This document shows, in pieces, positions 8,932-16,944 of a DNA stretch of 48,461 bases. Made by a program: the position numbers and the translations under genes. Position 1 is the first letter of the stretch. The number at the start of each line of letters is the position of its first letter. The DNA is taken from assembly GCA_902825845.1 (NCBI GenBank), contig CADECM010000005.1, forward strand, positions 70,012-118,472, given 5' to 3'. A model generated the notes under the pieces. The model had not been told where the DNA came from. It was given only the letters and a program-made list of their open reading frames with translations, and did not search any database. Source of the DNA: an uncultured beta proteobacterium. GTDB lineage: Bacteria > Pseudomonadota > Gammaproteobacteria > Burkholderiales > SG8-41.

Positions 8932-9897
8932 CTAATGGCCACGCACTATGACTTGACTGCTGTTCTCCCCGGCACTGTTTCTGACTCTGACTGTCATCGT
9001 CGTTTGCGCGCCCTGTCGGTACGGGTTGACGAATGTCAACCGCCAACTACCGTCGGGATTACGCACCGCAGTGGCTTTGGCCGGATCGACCTCAATGGCG
9101 GTGACGGTCACGGCATCTTTCCCGTCCGGACTGCGCGCGCTCAACATATTGACAAATTCACTCTCGGGATATGTCACTGTGGTCGGTACGACTGCAAAAG
9201 AGGGCGGTGACGAACTGACCCAGGGTGCGCCTGGCGCCGTGCCCGCCATCAAGCCACGGGGTATCGGCCGCACGCTCGGCGGCGTGGCAGGCGTTTGCGC
9301 TTTTGCCGAACCGGGCGGCTGCGTACCTTGCGTAGCGGTGCCCGCCTGAGGTTGCGCCGGCCCCGTTGACGGCGTGGACGCCGGATCGCCGCACGCTGTT
9401 GCCGGGTTCGCAAGCGGAATCTTGCACAGCGCCTTCCCCGGTTCAGTCAGCGCCACCGCGAAACTGGCCAGCGTGTCGGTAAGCACCGCGCCTTTTTCCA
9501 CCTGTCCATTCTTCAACAGGATGTCGTGCGCGGCACGCGCCACCTTTACGCCCAAAACACCTTGCCTGTCCGCTCGCGCGCAAACAATGAGCACCGGCCT
9601 GTAGCCGCCCTGCAGGGCCTCGAAGCCGTAAGCCAACTCCGCATAGTCATCTTGCAATTTATCATCGCCCAAGCGCCTGGCGATCTCCGCGCAGGCGGCC
9701 GTCGGCTCTTGTGAAAGCGCCACGCCGGCGCGCGTGCGGGCTGCGTCGTATTTCACGACAATATCGGAGGCACGGGCACGCTCAACATATTTTGGGTAAA
9801 CCACGATGGCGATTCCCGCCAGAACAGCGATGATGGCCATCGCCACCACCAACTCAATGAGCGTGAATCCTTGCTCCCGCCGCCATGTATGCATCAT
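8932..9897 (-). CDS. Type IV prepilin-like protein with a proline-rich linker and C-terminal domain
   Basis: A 321-aa class III prepilin. The cleavage motif is EQG/FTLIELVVAMAIIA, with the conserved glutamate at position 5 of the mature protein. The long hydrophobic helix is followed by YPKYVERARASDIVVKYD, as in major pilins and minor pseudopilins. After a pilin-like body (to about residue 165) comes a linker rich in Pro, Thr, Gln and Ala, then about 85 residues with alternating beta pattern ending NSAGENSSQVIV, perhaps an Ig-like domain. No prepilin peptidase, ATPase or secretin gene is nearby, so assembly must use machinery elsewhere. It overlaps the upstream gene by 4 bp (ATGA). Confidence 0.82.
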   Translation of the reverse strand: MMHTWRREQGFTLIELVVAMAIIAVLAGIAIVVYPKYVERARASDIVVKYDAARTRAGVALSQEPTAACAEIARRLGDDKLQDDYAELAYGFEALQGGYRPVLIVCARADRQGVLGVKVARAAHDILLKNGQVEKGAVLTDTLASFAVALTEPGKALCKIPLANPATACGDPASTPSTGPAQPQAGTATQGTQPPGSAKAQTPATPPSVRPIPRGLMAGTAPGAPWVSSSPPSFAVVPTTVTYPESEFVNMLSARSPDGKDAVTVTAIEVDPAKATAVRNPDGSWRLTFVNPYRQGAQTTMTVRVRNSAGENSSQVIVRGH

Positions 9898-10328
9898 CGG
9901 CCTCTCGTTTCGGTAACGTTGCGGCCGTCCGGCCCCAATGTGACGTGCACGCCCATCATCGAGGCAACAAGCTTGTAGCTGCTCTCGTCGCGTTCATAAC
10001 GCACCACGGATGCCATTGCCGCATGTGGCAATGTCTCCGGCAAGGCGCCCTGGGCTGCCTTGAACTGCTCAACCATGGTGCGCGCCTGATAAAGGGTAAC
10101 TTCAAGATCGCGGGCAATTTGCGACTGCGGCGGGGGGCCCAGCGTCGACCACGCCCAGTAGCCGCACAACGCAATGGCCGCCCCCGGCAACACAAGCAGT
10201 TTCGAACCCGACAGGAAGGGGCGTGGCCTGGCCCTAGGCGTATGCACGCCTTCGCGCTGGCTGACTTCAGCCTGCGCCTGGCCGATCAGCGCGGACAGCT
10301 CCTGCGAAGCTGGATTTGATTTATGCAT
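9894..10328 (-). CDS. Small membrane-anchored protein, pilin-like body, partner of the prepilin
   Basis: A 144-aa protein with one transmembrane helix at about residues 43-62 (LLVLPGAAIALCGYWAW) after a basic cytoplasmic segment. The outer part, starting RDLEVTLYQARTMVEQFKAA and then GALPETLP, resembles the second half of a pilin helix and its following loop. There is no prepilin cleavage site, so it would stay as a single-span protein. The ATGA overlap with the prepilin start argues for translational coupling and a shared role. I do not recognise a named family. Confidence 0.65.
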   Translation of the reverse strand: MHKSNPASQELSALIGQAQAEVSQREGVHTPRARPRPFLSGSKLLVLPGAAIALCGYWAWSTLGPPPQSQIARDLEVTLYQARTMVEQFKAAQGALPETLPHAAMASVVRYERDESSYKLVASMMGVHVTLGPDGRNVTETRGR

Positions 10329-10783
10329 TGCGGAAAGCCTTCATGCCCGGATTATCGCCCGAAATTAACTTGTCCATGCCCGTCGGATATCCGCTTTGAA
10401 CATTTACGAAGGGCCGTGCCGCGGCGCAACTGGCATCAGCCATCGTGTCCGCTCCGGTCATCGCGAGGATCACGGGCGAAGACAAAATAACCATTTAAAA
10501 ACAATTACTTGCACCACAAGGTTACCGCTCCATCCCGATCCGGTGGGGCGCTGTTGCATGCGGCAACATTTCCCCCGTGCCGATCGAGCTTCGCACCACT
10601 TGTTCCATGGGGTCCCACTGCGACAACTTCGCAACAGACTGAGGCCAACTTGAGGGCAATGCCGAATCCGCGATGGTCAAGAATCTCCAGCGGTACCCCG
10701 CGTGTGTGTGTGGCGACGACTGCGCGCCCGGCATCACTGCGGCTTCACAATACACGAGACACTCCATCCGTTTTCGCGCCGGC
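10329..10783. other. 455-bp intergenic region upstream of the prepilin pair
   Basis: It lies between the stop of the UGSC-family gene and the start of the prepilin companion, both on the minus strand. It holds AT-rich element copy 4 at 10492-10512. Several frames are open for 60-90 codons, but none has a recognisable motif or a good ribosome site. No clear terminator is seen. Confidence 0.45.
10492..10512 (+). repeat. AT-rich intergenic element, copy 4
   Basis: The core AAAAACAATTACTTG is at 10497-10511, with two mismatches to the consensus. It is about 165 bp upstream of the prepilin companion gene, with the T-rich strand as that gene's coding strand. Confidence 0.6.
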
Positions 10784-11314
10784 TCAGGCATTGCGTGCAG
10801 TCAGCAATGGAACAATCGCTGCGACTGCCACCCGCGCTTTTTCACGCAACGCAGCATCGTCGTCGTTGGCGATCGGGTGCGCGATGACGGCAAACGGATA
10901 GTCTTTCAGTCCGTTCACCGTGCTTACCGCCTGCGCCGTGCGCACGAAGCGGTCGGTGATGATGGCGACGGCCGGAATGCCCAGGCGCTCGGCTTCGATG
11001 GCGTCGTGCAGACTGCACGACGAGCAACTGCCTCAGTCGCCGGTCGCGGCGAGCACCGCGTCGGCGCCGCCCAGCTCCATCAGCATCGCCCGGGGCACCG
11101 GCCGCGTGGCATCGGGCTTGCGCCGGCGCAGGCATTCGCGCACGCCGTATTCCTCGCGCAAAATGTCTTCAACAAAATCAAATAGCCGCTGCGTGCCGAT
11201 TTTGGCGTTGTCGATCATGCCGACCACAGCGCCCCGCAGCGAGGCGAGTGGCGGCGCCATGCGCAGCGCTTCGCCGTGCGCGGATTGCCTGGGATCGAGT
11301 ACCCGGAGTGTCAT
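10784..11314 (-). CDS. UGSC-family selenoprotein (in-frame UGA read as selenocysteine)
   Basis: A 176-aa protein if the in-frame TGA at 11033-11035 is read as selenocysteine (residue 94). Before it the chain reads ADAVLAATGD; after it, GSCSSCSLHDAIEAERLGIP and VAIITDRF, so the motif is D-U-G-S-C. That is the signature of the UGSC family, where other members have Cys at this position. The true stop is TGA at 10784-10786. A SECIS-like hairpin begins 10 nt after the UGA. Normal gene calling would stop at the UGA and leave a 95-aa fragment. The family is thought to be redox-active through the Sec/Cys pair; no reaction is assigned. I chose the ATG at 11314 for its spacing from AAAGGAG; 11320 is also possible. 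Decoding needs selA, selB, selC and selD, which are not in the window. Confidence 0.85.
11002..11022 (-). promoter_or_regulatory. SECIS-like hairpin inside the UGSC gene
   Basis: In the mRNA, CGUCGUGC pairs perfectly with GCACGACG around the 5-nt loop AGUCU, starting 10 nt after the UGA. Bacterial SECIS elements lie within the reading frame just after the UGA and present a short apical loop with a G-U pair of bases to SelB. The loop and spacing are close to those of E. coli fdhF (loop AGGUCU, about 11 nt spacer). Confidence 0.8.
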
Positions 11315-11341
11315 GGCCATGCTCTCCTTTTTGCAACTGGT

Positions 11342-12379
11342 TTATGACGCTATCGCCATCGTGACCGCCAGCGATTTATTGCCGTACCACGGCGGCAAAA
11401 TGGCGCCAAAGCCGCCCGCCGGGCCGCCCGCGGCGATCACCAGCAGATCGTCGGGCGTGCGCAGCGCGCGGTAAATCTTATCTTCATCCCTGCGGCCGGC
11501 CACCGCGGCTTTGCCGACCGTGCGCCAATCGCTGCGTTTGACACGCGCCACCTCGAAGATGTACTCGCGGATGTGCTGTTTGGTCCAGCCCGCGGCCGCG
11601 AAAATTTCACGGTGTTGCCGGGGAATCACGAACGCGTAGTTGCCTTCCCAGATCGAGTACGTGAGCAGGTTGCCGCGCATGGCCGCGGCGTAGGTGTCGA
11701 GAATCTCTTTCGGATCGTGCGTCCACTCGTTCATGATCTGGTGCGGCGATTCCACCTGCAGCGCGGTCGCCGCCGACACGCCGGCCGGCACGCCGCGCTC
11801 CACCGACAGCGGCAGCCACGGCGAGTCTTCCTCATCCTCGGCCACGCAAAAGGTAAACTTGCCGGGGTGACCCAGCGTGGACCGGTCAAGCTGACCGGGA
11901 ATGCCGCCCAGCACGTTGATCAGGATCAGGCGCACGCAGCGGCCGATGGTGGCGTTGGCGCGGCTGGCATTGGCGAGCGCGTTGTGGGTGGCATTCATGC
12001 CGATGGCGCCGCGGATGGGGCCGTTGACGACGATGAAGGTTGCACTGCCGCCGGTGCTGGCGGTGCTGCCGTGCAGCGCGTACTCGGGCCGGCACATGGC
12101 CTTCATCACGGCGACGACCACCGGCATGTATTGCGGCAGGCAACCAGCCATGACCGCGGCAATCGCGACCTTTTCCGCGGTGATGCTGCGGCGGCGCACC
12201 GGCTCCACGCCGATGACGTCGGCAGCATCGAGCCGTACCTCGGCCAGAAAGCGCGCCACCGCGTCTTCGGTCGGCGCAACAATCGGCAGGCCGTCGGTCC
12301 AGCCGTTGCGCTGATAAAGCTCGTTGGCCTCGGCCGCATCGGCGACTTCGTGGACCTCGCTTGTGAATGGCGTGGCCAT
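11342..12379 (-). CDS. Conserved 345-aa protein of unknown function, partner of the UGSC selenoprotein
   Basis: I do not recognise a characterised family. It is soluble, with conserved-looking stretches NGWTDGLPIVAPTEDAV, GCLPQYMPVVVAVMKAM, STASTGGSATFIVVNGP and GAIGMNATHNALANAS. The N-terminal half is glycine/alanine-rich and the C-terminal third contains a positively charged YIFEVARVKRSDWRTVGK segment. There is no signal peptide. It lies 27 bp upstream of the selenoprotein and 33 bp after the cupin gene, so the two probably act as a pair, perhaps as subunits of one enzyme. That is inferred only from position. Confidence 0.7.
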   Translation of the reverse strand: MATPFTSEVHEVADAAEANELYQRNGWTDGLPIVAPTEDAVARFLAEVRLDAADVIGVEPVRRRSITAEKVAIAAVMAGCLPQYMPVVVAVMKAMCRPEYALHGSTASTGGSATFIVVNGPIRGAIGMNATHNALANASRANATIGRCVRLILINVLGGIPGQLDRSTLGHPGKFTFCVAEDEEDSPWLPLSVERGVPAGVSAATALQVESPHQIMNEWTHDPKEILDTYAAAMRGNLLTYSIWEGNYAFVIPRQHREIFAAAGWTKQHIREYIFEVARVKRSDWRTVGKAAVAGRRDEDKIYRALRTPDDLLVIAAGGPAGGFGAILPPWYGNKSLAVTMAIAS

Positions 12380-12412
12380 CAGCGGACTACCTTCACGTTC
12401 GCCGACAATCCG

Positions 12413-12808
12413 CTAGGACTTGCCCGGATACAGCTTTTCAATTTCCTTCGCTTCCGGCCGCAGATTGTAGTCCTGCGCGAGCTCGCCATTGCCGCAGGGA
12501 CTTTTGACGGTGATAAACGTTGCCGGGCCATTTACCGGGCGCGAACGGTGGCGTGTATTGCGCGGGATGTGAATCAGCGTGCCGGGACCGACCACACGAT
12601 CTTCGTCCCCCAGCACAAAGTGCATCTGGCCGGACATCACCAGGCTGAACTGCTCTTCGTTGGGGTGTTCGTGCAGCGGCGGGCCTTCGCCCTCCGGCTT
12701 GGTGACAATGCCGAACTTCATGAACTCACCGGGCACCGCGCCCGACTCCACCTTGGCGTTGACCTTGGACTTTTGTTTCTCCAGCGCTTCAAGACTGTAA
12801 AACGGCAT
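12413..12808 (-). CDS. Cupin-domain protein
   Basis: A 131-aa single cupin barrel. Motif 1 is PPLHEHPNEEQFSLVMSGQ, with two His and a Glu in metal-binding positions; motif 2 is PGTLIHIPRNTRHRSRP, with the third His. Such proteins bind one divalent metal and act as small dioxygenases, isomerases or sensors; the substrate is unknown. The frame is open 21 codons upstream, but AGGAGG sits 6 bp before the ATG at 12808, which I take as the start. It is the second gene of the transporter-cupin-partner-selenoprotein operon. Confidence 0.85.
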   Translation of the reverse strand: MPFYSLEALEKQKSKVNAKVESGAVPGEFMKFGIVTKPEGEGPPLHEHPNEEQFSLVMSGQMHFVLGDEDRVVGPGTLIHIPRNTRHRSRPVNGPATFITVKSPCGNGELAQDYNLRPEAKEIEKLYPGKS

Positions 12809-12848
12809 GATGCCCTCCTGGGTTGAATTTTTCGTCAGCCTTGCAATC

Positions 12849-14300
12849 TTACAGGTTTCGCAGAGGTTCACCCACCGCGTGCCAGTACGGCAGCGCCACC
12901 AGCATCACCAGCAGGAATGCCGCCAGCGTCATGATCACGCCAAAGCGGAAGATTTCGCCGGCAGTCAGATAGCCCCGTTCGTAAATGACCAGGGACGATG
13001 CACTTTGCGCGGGGTAATACAGCACGGCGTCGCCCGCGATCATCACGCTCAGCCCGCAGATCAGCGGATTCACGCCCGCCATGTCACCGATCGACATCGC
13101 GATCGGAATGGTGGCGGCGAGAAAGCCCGTGATATTGGGAATCAGCATGCGCACCGGCACCGACGCCAGCATCAGCACGCCGATCACCAGCGCCGGGTGA
13201 TCGCGAAACTGCGGCACGCCCTGTATGATCAATTGTGCCAGCCAGCCGCTGGCGCCGCTGTCGATCAGCGCGCGCGCCAGCGACAGCGAGGACGCCAGCA
13301 CAAAGAAGTTGGTCCATCCGATGTTGCGTTCAAACTCGTTCCACGAGAGCACGCCGATGCCGGGCGTCACCAGCAAAATCCACGCCAGCAGCGCCGGCAC
13401 TACCGGGTGAAAATGATGAACCGAGTCGGTCAGCCACAACAGCGAAGCGCCCGCGGTGATCAGCAGCGTGCGCCATTCCCGGCCGTTGAGCGGGCCTGCC
13501 CTGCCTTCGGCCAGCGGCGGCAGGCGCCGCGCAAAGCCGCGGCGATACAGCAAATAAATCAGCAGCGCGCCAATGGCGAGCAGCGCGAGGTACGGGACGC
13601 TCATCAGCAGCAGCCACTGACTCCAGTTGATGCCGCCGATCAGCGCCGCCGCCACCATCGGCGTGATGCCGCCGGTCAGCAACACGGTGGACGCCAGCCG
13701 GTTGATCGAGTTCAGCGCCATCATGATCGCGCCCGCCAGCGGATCGCGCCGCGGTACACCACTCATATCCAGCGCCTGCTCGTAGACATGCACGAGTATG
13801 CCGGTGCGCGTGGTGGCCGAGGGCAGGATCAGCGTCAGCAGCGGAAACGCCAGCAACAGTTGCCAGTACAGCGAGCGGGCGCTGCCGCGCGAGCGGCGCA
13901 GAAAAAACCGCGCGACACGCTCGGCCAGTCCGCTGCGGGACACCGCGAGTCCGATGGTGAGCACGCCAATCAGAAAATACGCCACCGGATCCGAAAATCC
14001 GGCCAGCGCCTCGCGAAACCCGGGCACCGCACCCGTCAACACCAGCCCCGCCACCAGGATCAGACCGGTGACGGCGGCGGGCAGCGCTTCGGTACACCAC
14101 AACACGATCACCAGCACCGCGATCGCCAGCGTGCGTTTGCCGGCTTCCGGCAGACCCGCGGGCGACGGCGCGGCGATCAACGCGGCACACAGGGCCATCG
14201 CAATCGCGGCTTTCCAGAGGGCGCCGCCGTCTGCCGGCGGCGCGGGGACAGCCGTGGCCGCGCCATGCGGCGACGTCGGTTGGGAAGGTTGCGGCGTCAA
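12849..14300 (-). CDS. SLC13/DASS-family sodium-coupled anion transporter
   Basis: A 483-aa membrane protein with about 12 hydrophobic segments, in two halves. Segments such as LPAAVTGLILVAGLVLTG, LILPSATTRTGILVHVYEQA and LIPNITGFLAATIPIA correspond to the substrate/sodium-binding hairpins of the DASS fold, which normally carry SNT-type motifs; here the first reads SATTRTG, a variant. The family imports di- and tricarboxylates or sulfate. It is the first gene of the selenoprotein operon, so its substrate may feed that pathway. The start is a TTG at 14300 with no clear ribosome site, so the N-terminus is uncertain. Confidence 0.82.
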   Translation of the reverse strand: MTPQPSQPTSPHGAATAVPAPPADGGALWKAAIAMALCAALIAAPSPAGLPEAGKRTLAIAVLVIVLWCTEALPAAVTGLILVAGLVLTGAVPGFREALAGFSDPVAYFLIGVLTIGLAVSRSGLAERVARFFLRRSRGSARSLYWQLLLAFPLLTLILPSATTRTGILVHVYEQALDMSGVPRRDPLAGAIMMALNSINRLASTVLLTGGITPMVAAALIGGINWSQWLLLMSVPYLALLAIGALLIYLLYRRGFARRLPPLAEGRAGPLNGREWRTLLITAGASLLWLTDSVHHFHPVVPALLAWILLVTPGIGVLSWNEFERNIGWTNFFVLASSLSLARALIDSGASGWLAQLIIQGVPQFRDHPALVIGVLMLASVPVRMLIPNITGFLAATIPIAMSIGDMAGVNPLICGLSVMIAGDAVLYYPAQSASSLVIYERGYLTAGEIFRFGVIMTLAAFLLVMLVALPYWHAVGEPLRNL

Positions 14301-14385
14301 GCGAATTTATGCACGTTGATTATTGTCTCGTCGACACATTGTAACCCGCGCAAGGACCGGATCGAACAGCGGGACGCGGCCGCCG

Positions 14386-14865
14386 CTACCGTTCCTGCGG
14401 CGGCGTGGTCACATCCAGTGCGGGATCGGCGGGCCAGCGCATGTGCTCGGTATGCAGCCGATCCGCACGCACCTGGAATTTGCGGGTGACGGTGATATCG
14501 CGAAAACGCGCGTTCACCACATAATTCCCCGGCGGCAGGCTGGCTAGAAACAGCGGTCCTTCGGTCGTATGCTCGACCAGTTTGTCCCCCGCGGCATTTG
14601 CCAGTGTGACGCGCGCGTCCGACACGAAGCTGCCCGCGCCCTCCAGCGTCAGCACCAGCTTGAAGTTGTAATACTTCTCGCGCTCGGCAAGGCTTTCGCG
14701 CGAATCGGCGCCGATGCCGCCGGAGACGAACGTGATGCCGTTCATTTCCTGCACCCGATCCGGCGCCGGGACTTGACGCGTGGCAGGCGTCGCCGCACGG
14801 ACGCTGCTGCCCGCAAGCAAGGCGATTGCCAGCAATAGCCCCAGTGCCCGGCGCCGCTGAATCAT
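14386..14865 (-). CDS. Secreted protein with a carboxypeptidase-regulatory-like beta domain
   Basis: A 159-aa protein with a signal peptide (MIQRRRALGLLLAIALLAGS, cut after SVRA). The mature part contains NGITFVSGGIGADSRESL, then a beta-rich region ending GPLFLASLPPGNYVVNARF, a pattern of transthyretin-like or carboxypeptidase regulatory domains. The role is unknown. The frame is open 10 codons further upstream to an ATG at 14895, but the signal peptide starts naturally at 14865. It diverges from the Bug gene that begins at 14923. Confidence 0.7.
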   Translation of the reverse strand: MIQRRRALGLLLAIALLAGSSVRAATPATRQVPAPDRVQEMNGITFVSGGIGADSRESLAEREKYYNFKLVLTLEGAGSFVSDARVTLANAAGDKLVEHTTEGPLFLASLPPGNYVVNARFRDITVTRKFQVRADRLHTEHMRWPADPALDVTTPPQER

Positions 14866-14922
14866 GATCGTCCCGAACGCGATAAGATGGCGCATTATCG
14901 CTCGAATTCAGGAGAACTGCTC

Positions 14923-15897
14923 ATGCACCGCCACGCAGCCATGATCGCGGCCTTGATGTTGCAGACGCTGGCGGCGCCGGCCTGGTGCCAGTCCTCCGCG
15001 TACCCCGCGAAGGTGGTGCGCATGGTCAACCCGGTCGCGCCCGGCGGCAATCAGGATGTGGTGGCGCGCGCCTACGCCGAACAATTCAGCAAACTGTTCG
15101 GACAGCAGTTCGTGGTTGAAAACCGGCCGGGCTTCAGCGCCGTGGTCGGCACGCGGTTCGTCAAGAGTTCGCCCGCCGATGGCTACACCTTGCTGACCAT
15201 TTCCAACACCTTTGCCCGCACCCCTGCGTTGGTCAAGGACGCGGGCTACGATCCACTCAAGGATTTCACCGCGATATCCATGACCAGCGACACGGCGCTG
15301 GTGTTTTCGATCAACCCGGCGCTGCCGGTGCGCACGGTCAAGGAATTCATCGCGCTCGCCAAGCGCCGCCCCGGCGAGATCTCGTGTGCCTCGTCGGGCC
15401 GCGGCTCCACCGGCCATGTCGCGGCGGAGATGTTTTCGCGGCGCGCGGGCGTCAAGCTGCTGCACGTGCAGTACAAGGGCGCCGCACCCGCCGTGGTCGA
15501 TCTGGTCGGCGGCCACGTCATGATGCGGTTTGACCAGGTGACGACCTCGCTGCCGCACATTCGCTCTGCCAAGCTGCGCGCGCTCGCCGTCACCACCCGC
15601 AAGCGCTCCGCCCTGATGCCCGACGTGCCCACCCTCGACGAAGCTGCCTTGCCGGGATTCCAGGACAGCACCTTCAACGGTCTGATGGCGCCGGCCGGCA
15701 CGCCGCGCGCCATTGTCGAGCGCCTGCACGCTGCGGTGACCAAGGCTGCGGGCGTCGCCGAATTACGCAAGCGACATCACGACATCGGCGTGGAACTTGT
15801 CGGCAGCAATTCGCCCGACGAATTCGCCGGCTTTCTGCGCAATCACATCGGGGAATTCGGCATCCTCGCGCGCGAAGCGGGCTTGATGGCGAACTGA
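14923..15897 (+). CDS. Bug/TctC-family periplasmic solute-binding protein
   Basis: A 324-aa protein with a signal peptide ending APAWCQS, then AYPAKVVRMVNPVAPGGNQD, in which the ligand-loop aspartate follows GGNQ. Later landmarks are FGQQFVVENRPG, SPADGYTLL, PDVPTLDEAALPGF and APAGTPRAI. CAGGAG lies 7 bp before the ATG at 14923, which is preferred over an upstream ATG at 14887. No transporter membrane gene is adjacent. It faces the HtrA-like gene tail to tail across a GC hairpin. Confidence 0.9.
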   Translation: MHRHAAMIAALMLQTLAAPAWCQSSAYPAKVVRMVNPVAPGGNQDVVARAYAEQFSKLFGQQFVVENRPGFSAVVGTRFVKSSPADGYTLLTISNTFARTPALVKDAGYDPLKDFTAISMTSDTALVFSINPALPVRTVKEFIALAKRRPGEISCASSGRGSTGHVAAEMFSRRAGVKLLHVQYKGAAPAVVDLVGGHVMMRFDQVTTSLPHIRSAKLRALAVTTRKRSALMPDVPTLDEAALPGFQDSTFNGLMAPAGTPRAIVERLHAAVTKAAGVAELRKRHHDIGVELVGSNSPDEFAGFLRNHIGEFGILAREAGLMAN

Positions 15898-15900
15898 CAC

Positions 15901-15923
15901 GCCGCGCCCGCCGCCGGCGCGGC
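15901..15923. terminator. GC-rich hairpin between convergent genes, no U-run
   Basis: GCCGCGCC (15901-15908) pairs with GGCGCGGC (15916-15923) around a 7-nt loop. It exactly fills the gap between the Bug stop and the HtrA-like stop. Neither strand has a U-tract after it, so it may be a transcription barrier or mRNA-end stabiliser, not a classical terminator. Confidence 0.35.
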
Positions 15924-16898
15924 TCAGTGCAGGTTGGGTTTCTTGAGATAGTCGTCGCGGTCCGCCGACTTGACCGCGATTCGCAACACCTCGCCGGAAC
16001 GCGCCAGCATCAGCGGCACCTCAACTCCGGCCGCGCCCAGCCGCCGTACCGCGCGGAACAATTCACCCAGTCCATTCACGCGCTCGCTGCCTACGCCGAT
16101 GACCCTGTCGCCCGCGAGTACGCCCGCGCGTTCGGCGGGCCCGCCACCGGCAACGCTGCCAACCAACATTTTGTCCTCCCCCTCCTGCACGCGCATGCCG
16201 AGCCATGGGCACGGCGGATACGGGCTGCGGCCGGTGTTCAGCATGCCCTCCAGTATGGGCTCCAGCAAATCGATGGGCACGAACATGTTGACATGCACCG
16301 CTTCGCCCTTGAGCTCCTGCTGCACCAGCAGCGAGCCGATACCGATCAATTCCCCCTCGGCATTCAGCAACGCGGAGCCGCCCCACTGCGGATGCGCCGG
16401 CGTATTGTAGAGCGCCTCGTCGAGCAGATACTCCCAGGGGCCGGCGAATTCGGCCTTGCCGATGAGCTCCGTCTTCAGCGCATGCGCGCGCCCGCCGTGA
16501 CCCAGAACATAGGTCTGGTCGCCGACCTTTGCCGCCGCCGCGCTGCCGCGCGGCAGCGCCGGCGCATCGAGCTTGCCCAGCGGCTGAATCAGGGCAAAGC
16601 CCGTGGTCCTGTCATACGCCAGAGGATAGCCGCCGACCACCGCGCCGCGATTGGTGGTGAGCCAAATCTGGGTGGCCTCGGTAATCAGGTAACCGATGGT
16701 GAGTATCAAACCGTCTTCGCGTATCACCGCGCCATAACCACCGCGCTCGGTGCCCAGGCTGGAGGCGGTGTAGCCGTCCTCGGGCACTTCCGCACGGATC
16801 AATACCATCGCGTCGAGCGCGCGCTCAAGGTCGAAGCGGGTTTCATCGGGCTTGGGTTGCAACGGCTCCCGGAACGCCCATTGTTCTGGTTTCGGCAT
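15924..16898 (-). CDS. HtrA-like protein with PDZ domain, catalytic triad lost (pseudoprotease)
   Basis: A 324-aa protein with a trypsin-like S1C fold (about residues 22-220) and a C-terminal PDZ domain (about 231-312, PWLGMRVQEG and GVLAGDRVIGVGS). All three catalytic positions differ from HtrA. The usual TNNHVV is TIGYLI, so His becomes Tyr70. The usual TDLAV is TGFAL, so Asp becomes Gly100. The usual GNSGGAL is QWGGSAL, so the nucleophile becomes Gly173. The fold is intact and of normal length, which points to a binding or chaperone role. No signal peptide is seen. The ATG at 16898 is used; the frame runs 52 codons further upstream without family features. Confidence 0.82.
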   Translation of the reverse strand: MPKPEQWAFREPLQPKPDETRFDLERALDAMVLIRAEVPEDGYTASSLGTERGGYGAVIREDGLILTIGYLITEATQIWLTTNRGAVVGGYPLAYDRTTGFALIQPLGKLDAPALPRGSAAAAKVGDQTYVLGHGGRAHALKTELIGKAEFAGPWEYLLDEALYNTPAHPQWGGSALLNAEGELIGIGSLLVQQELKGEAVHVNMFVPIDLLEPILEGMLNTGRSPYPPCPWLGMRVQEGEDKMLVGSVAGGGPAERAGVLAGDRVIGVGSERVNGLGELFRAVRRLGAAGVEVPLMLARSGEVLRIAVKSADRDDYLKKPNLH

Positions 16899-16944
16899 GG
16901 CGACATTTTGACACGAACCGCCGCCCCTGTGCATCCTGACGCGG

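Noticed and set aside
10522..10791. An 89-codon minus-strand frame after the selenoprotein stop
   Set aside because: It has no recognisable motif or ribosome site, and I see no reason to prefer it over noncoding DNA.
10842..11135. A minus-strand frame covering the region after the UGA
   Set aside because: It is out of frame with the UGSC motif and Arg/Gly-rich. The in-frame reading gives the conserved sequence instead.
12807..14489. A 560-codon open frame on the plus strand opposite the SLC13 gene
   Set aside because: It is rich in Arg, Gln and His with no domain, and lies over the membrane protein's minus-strand codons. It is a shadow caused by high GC.
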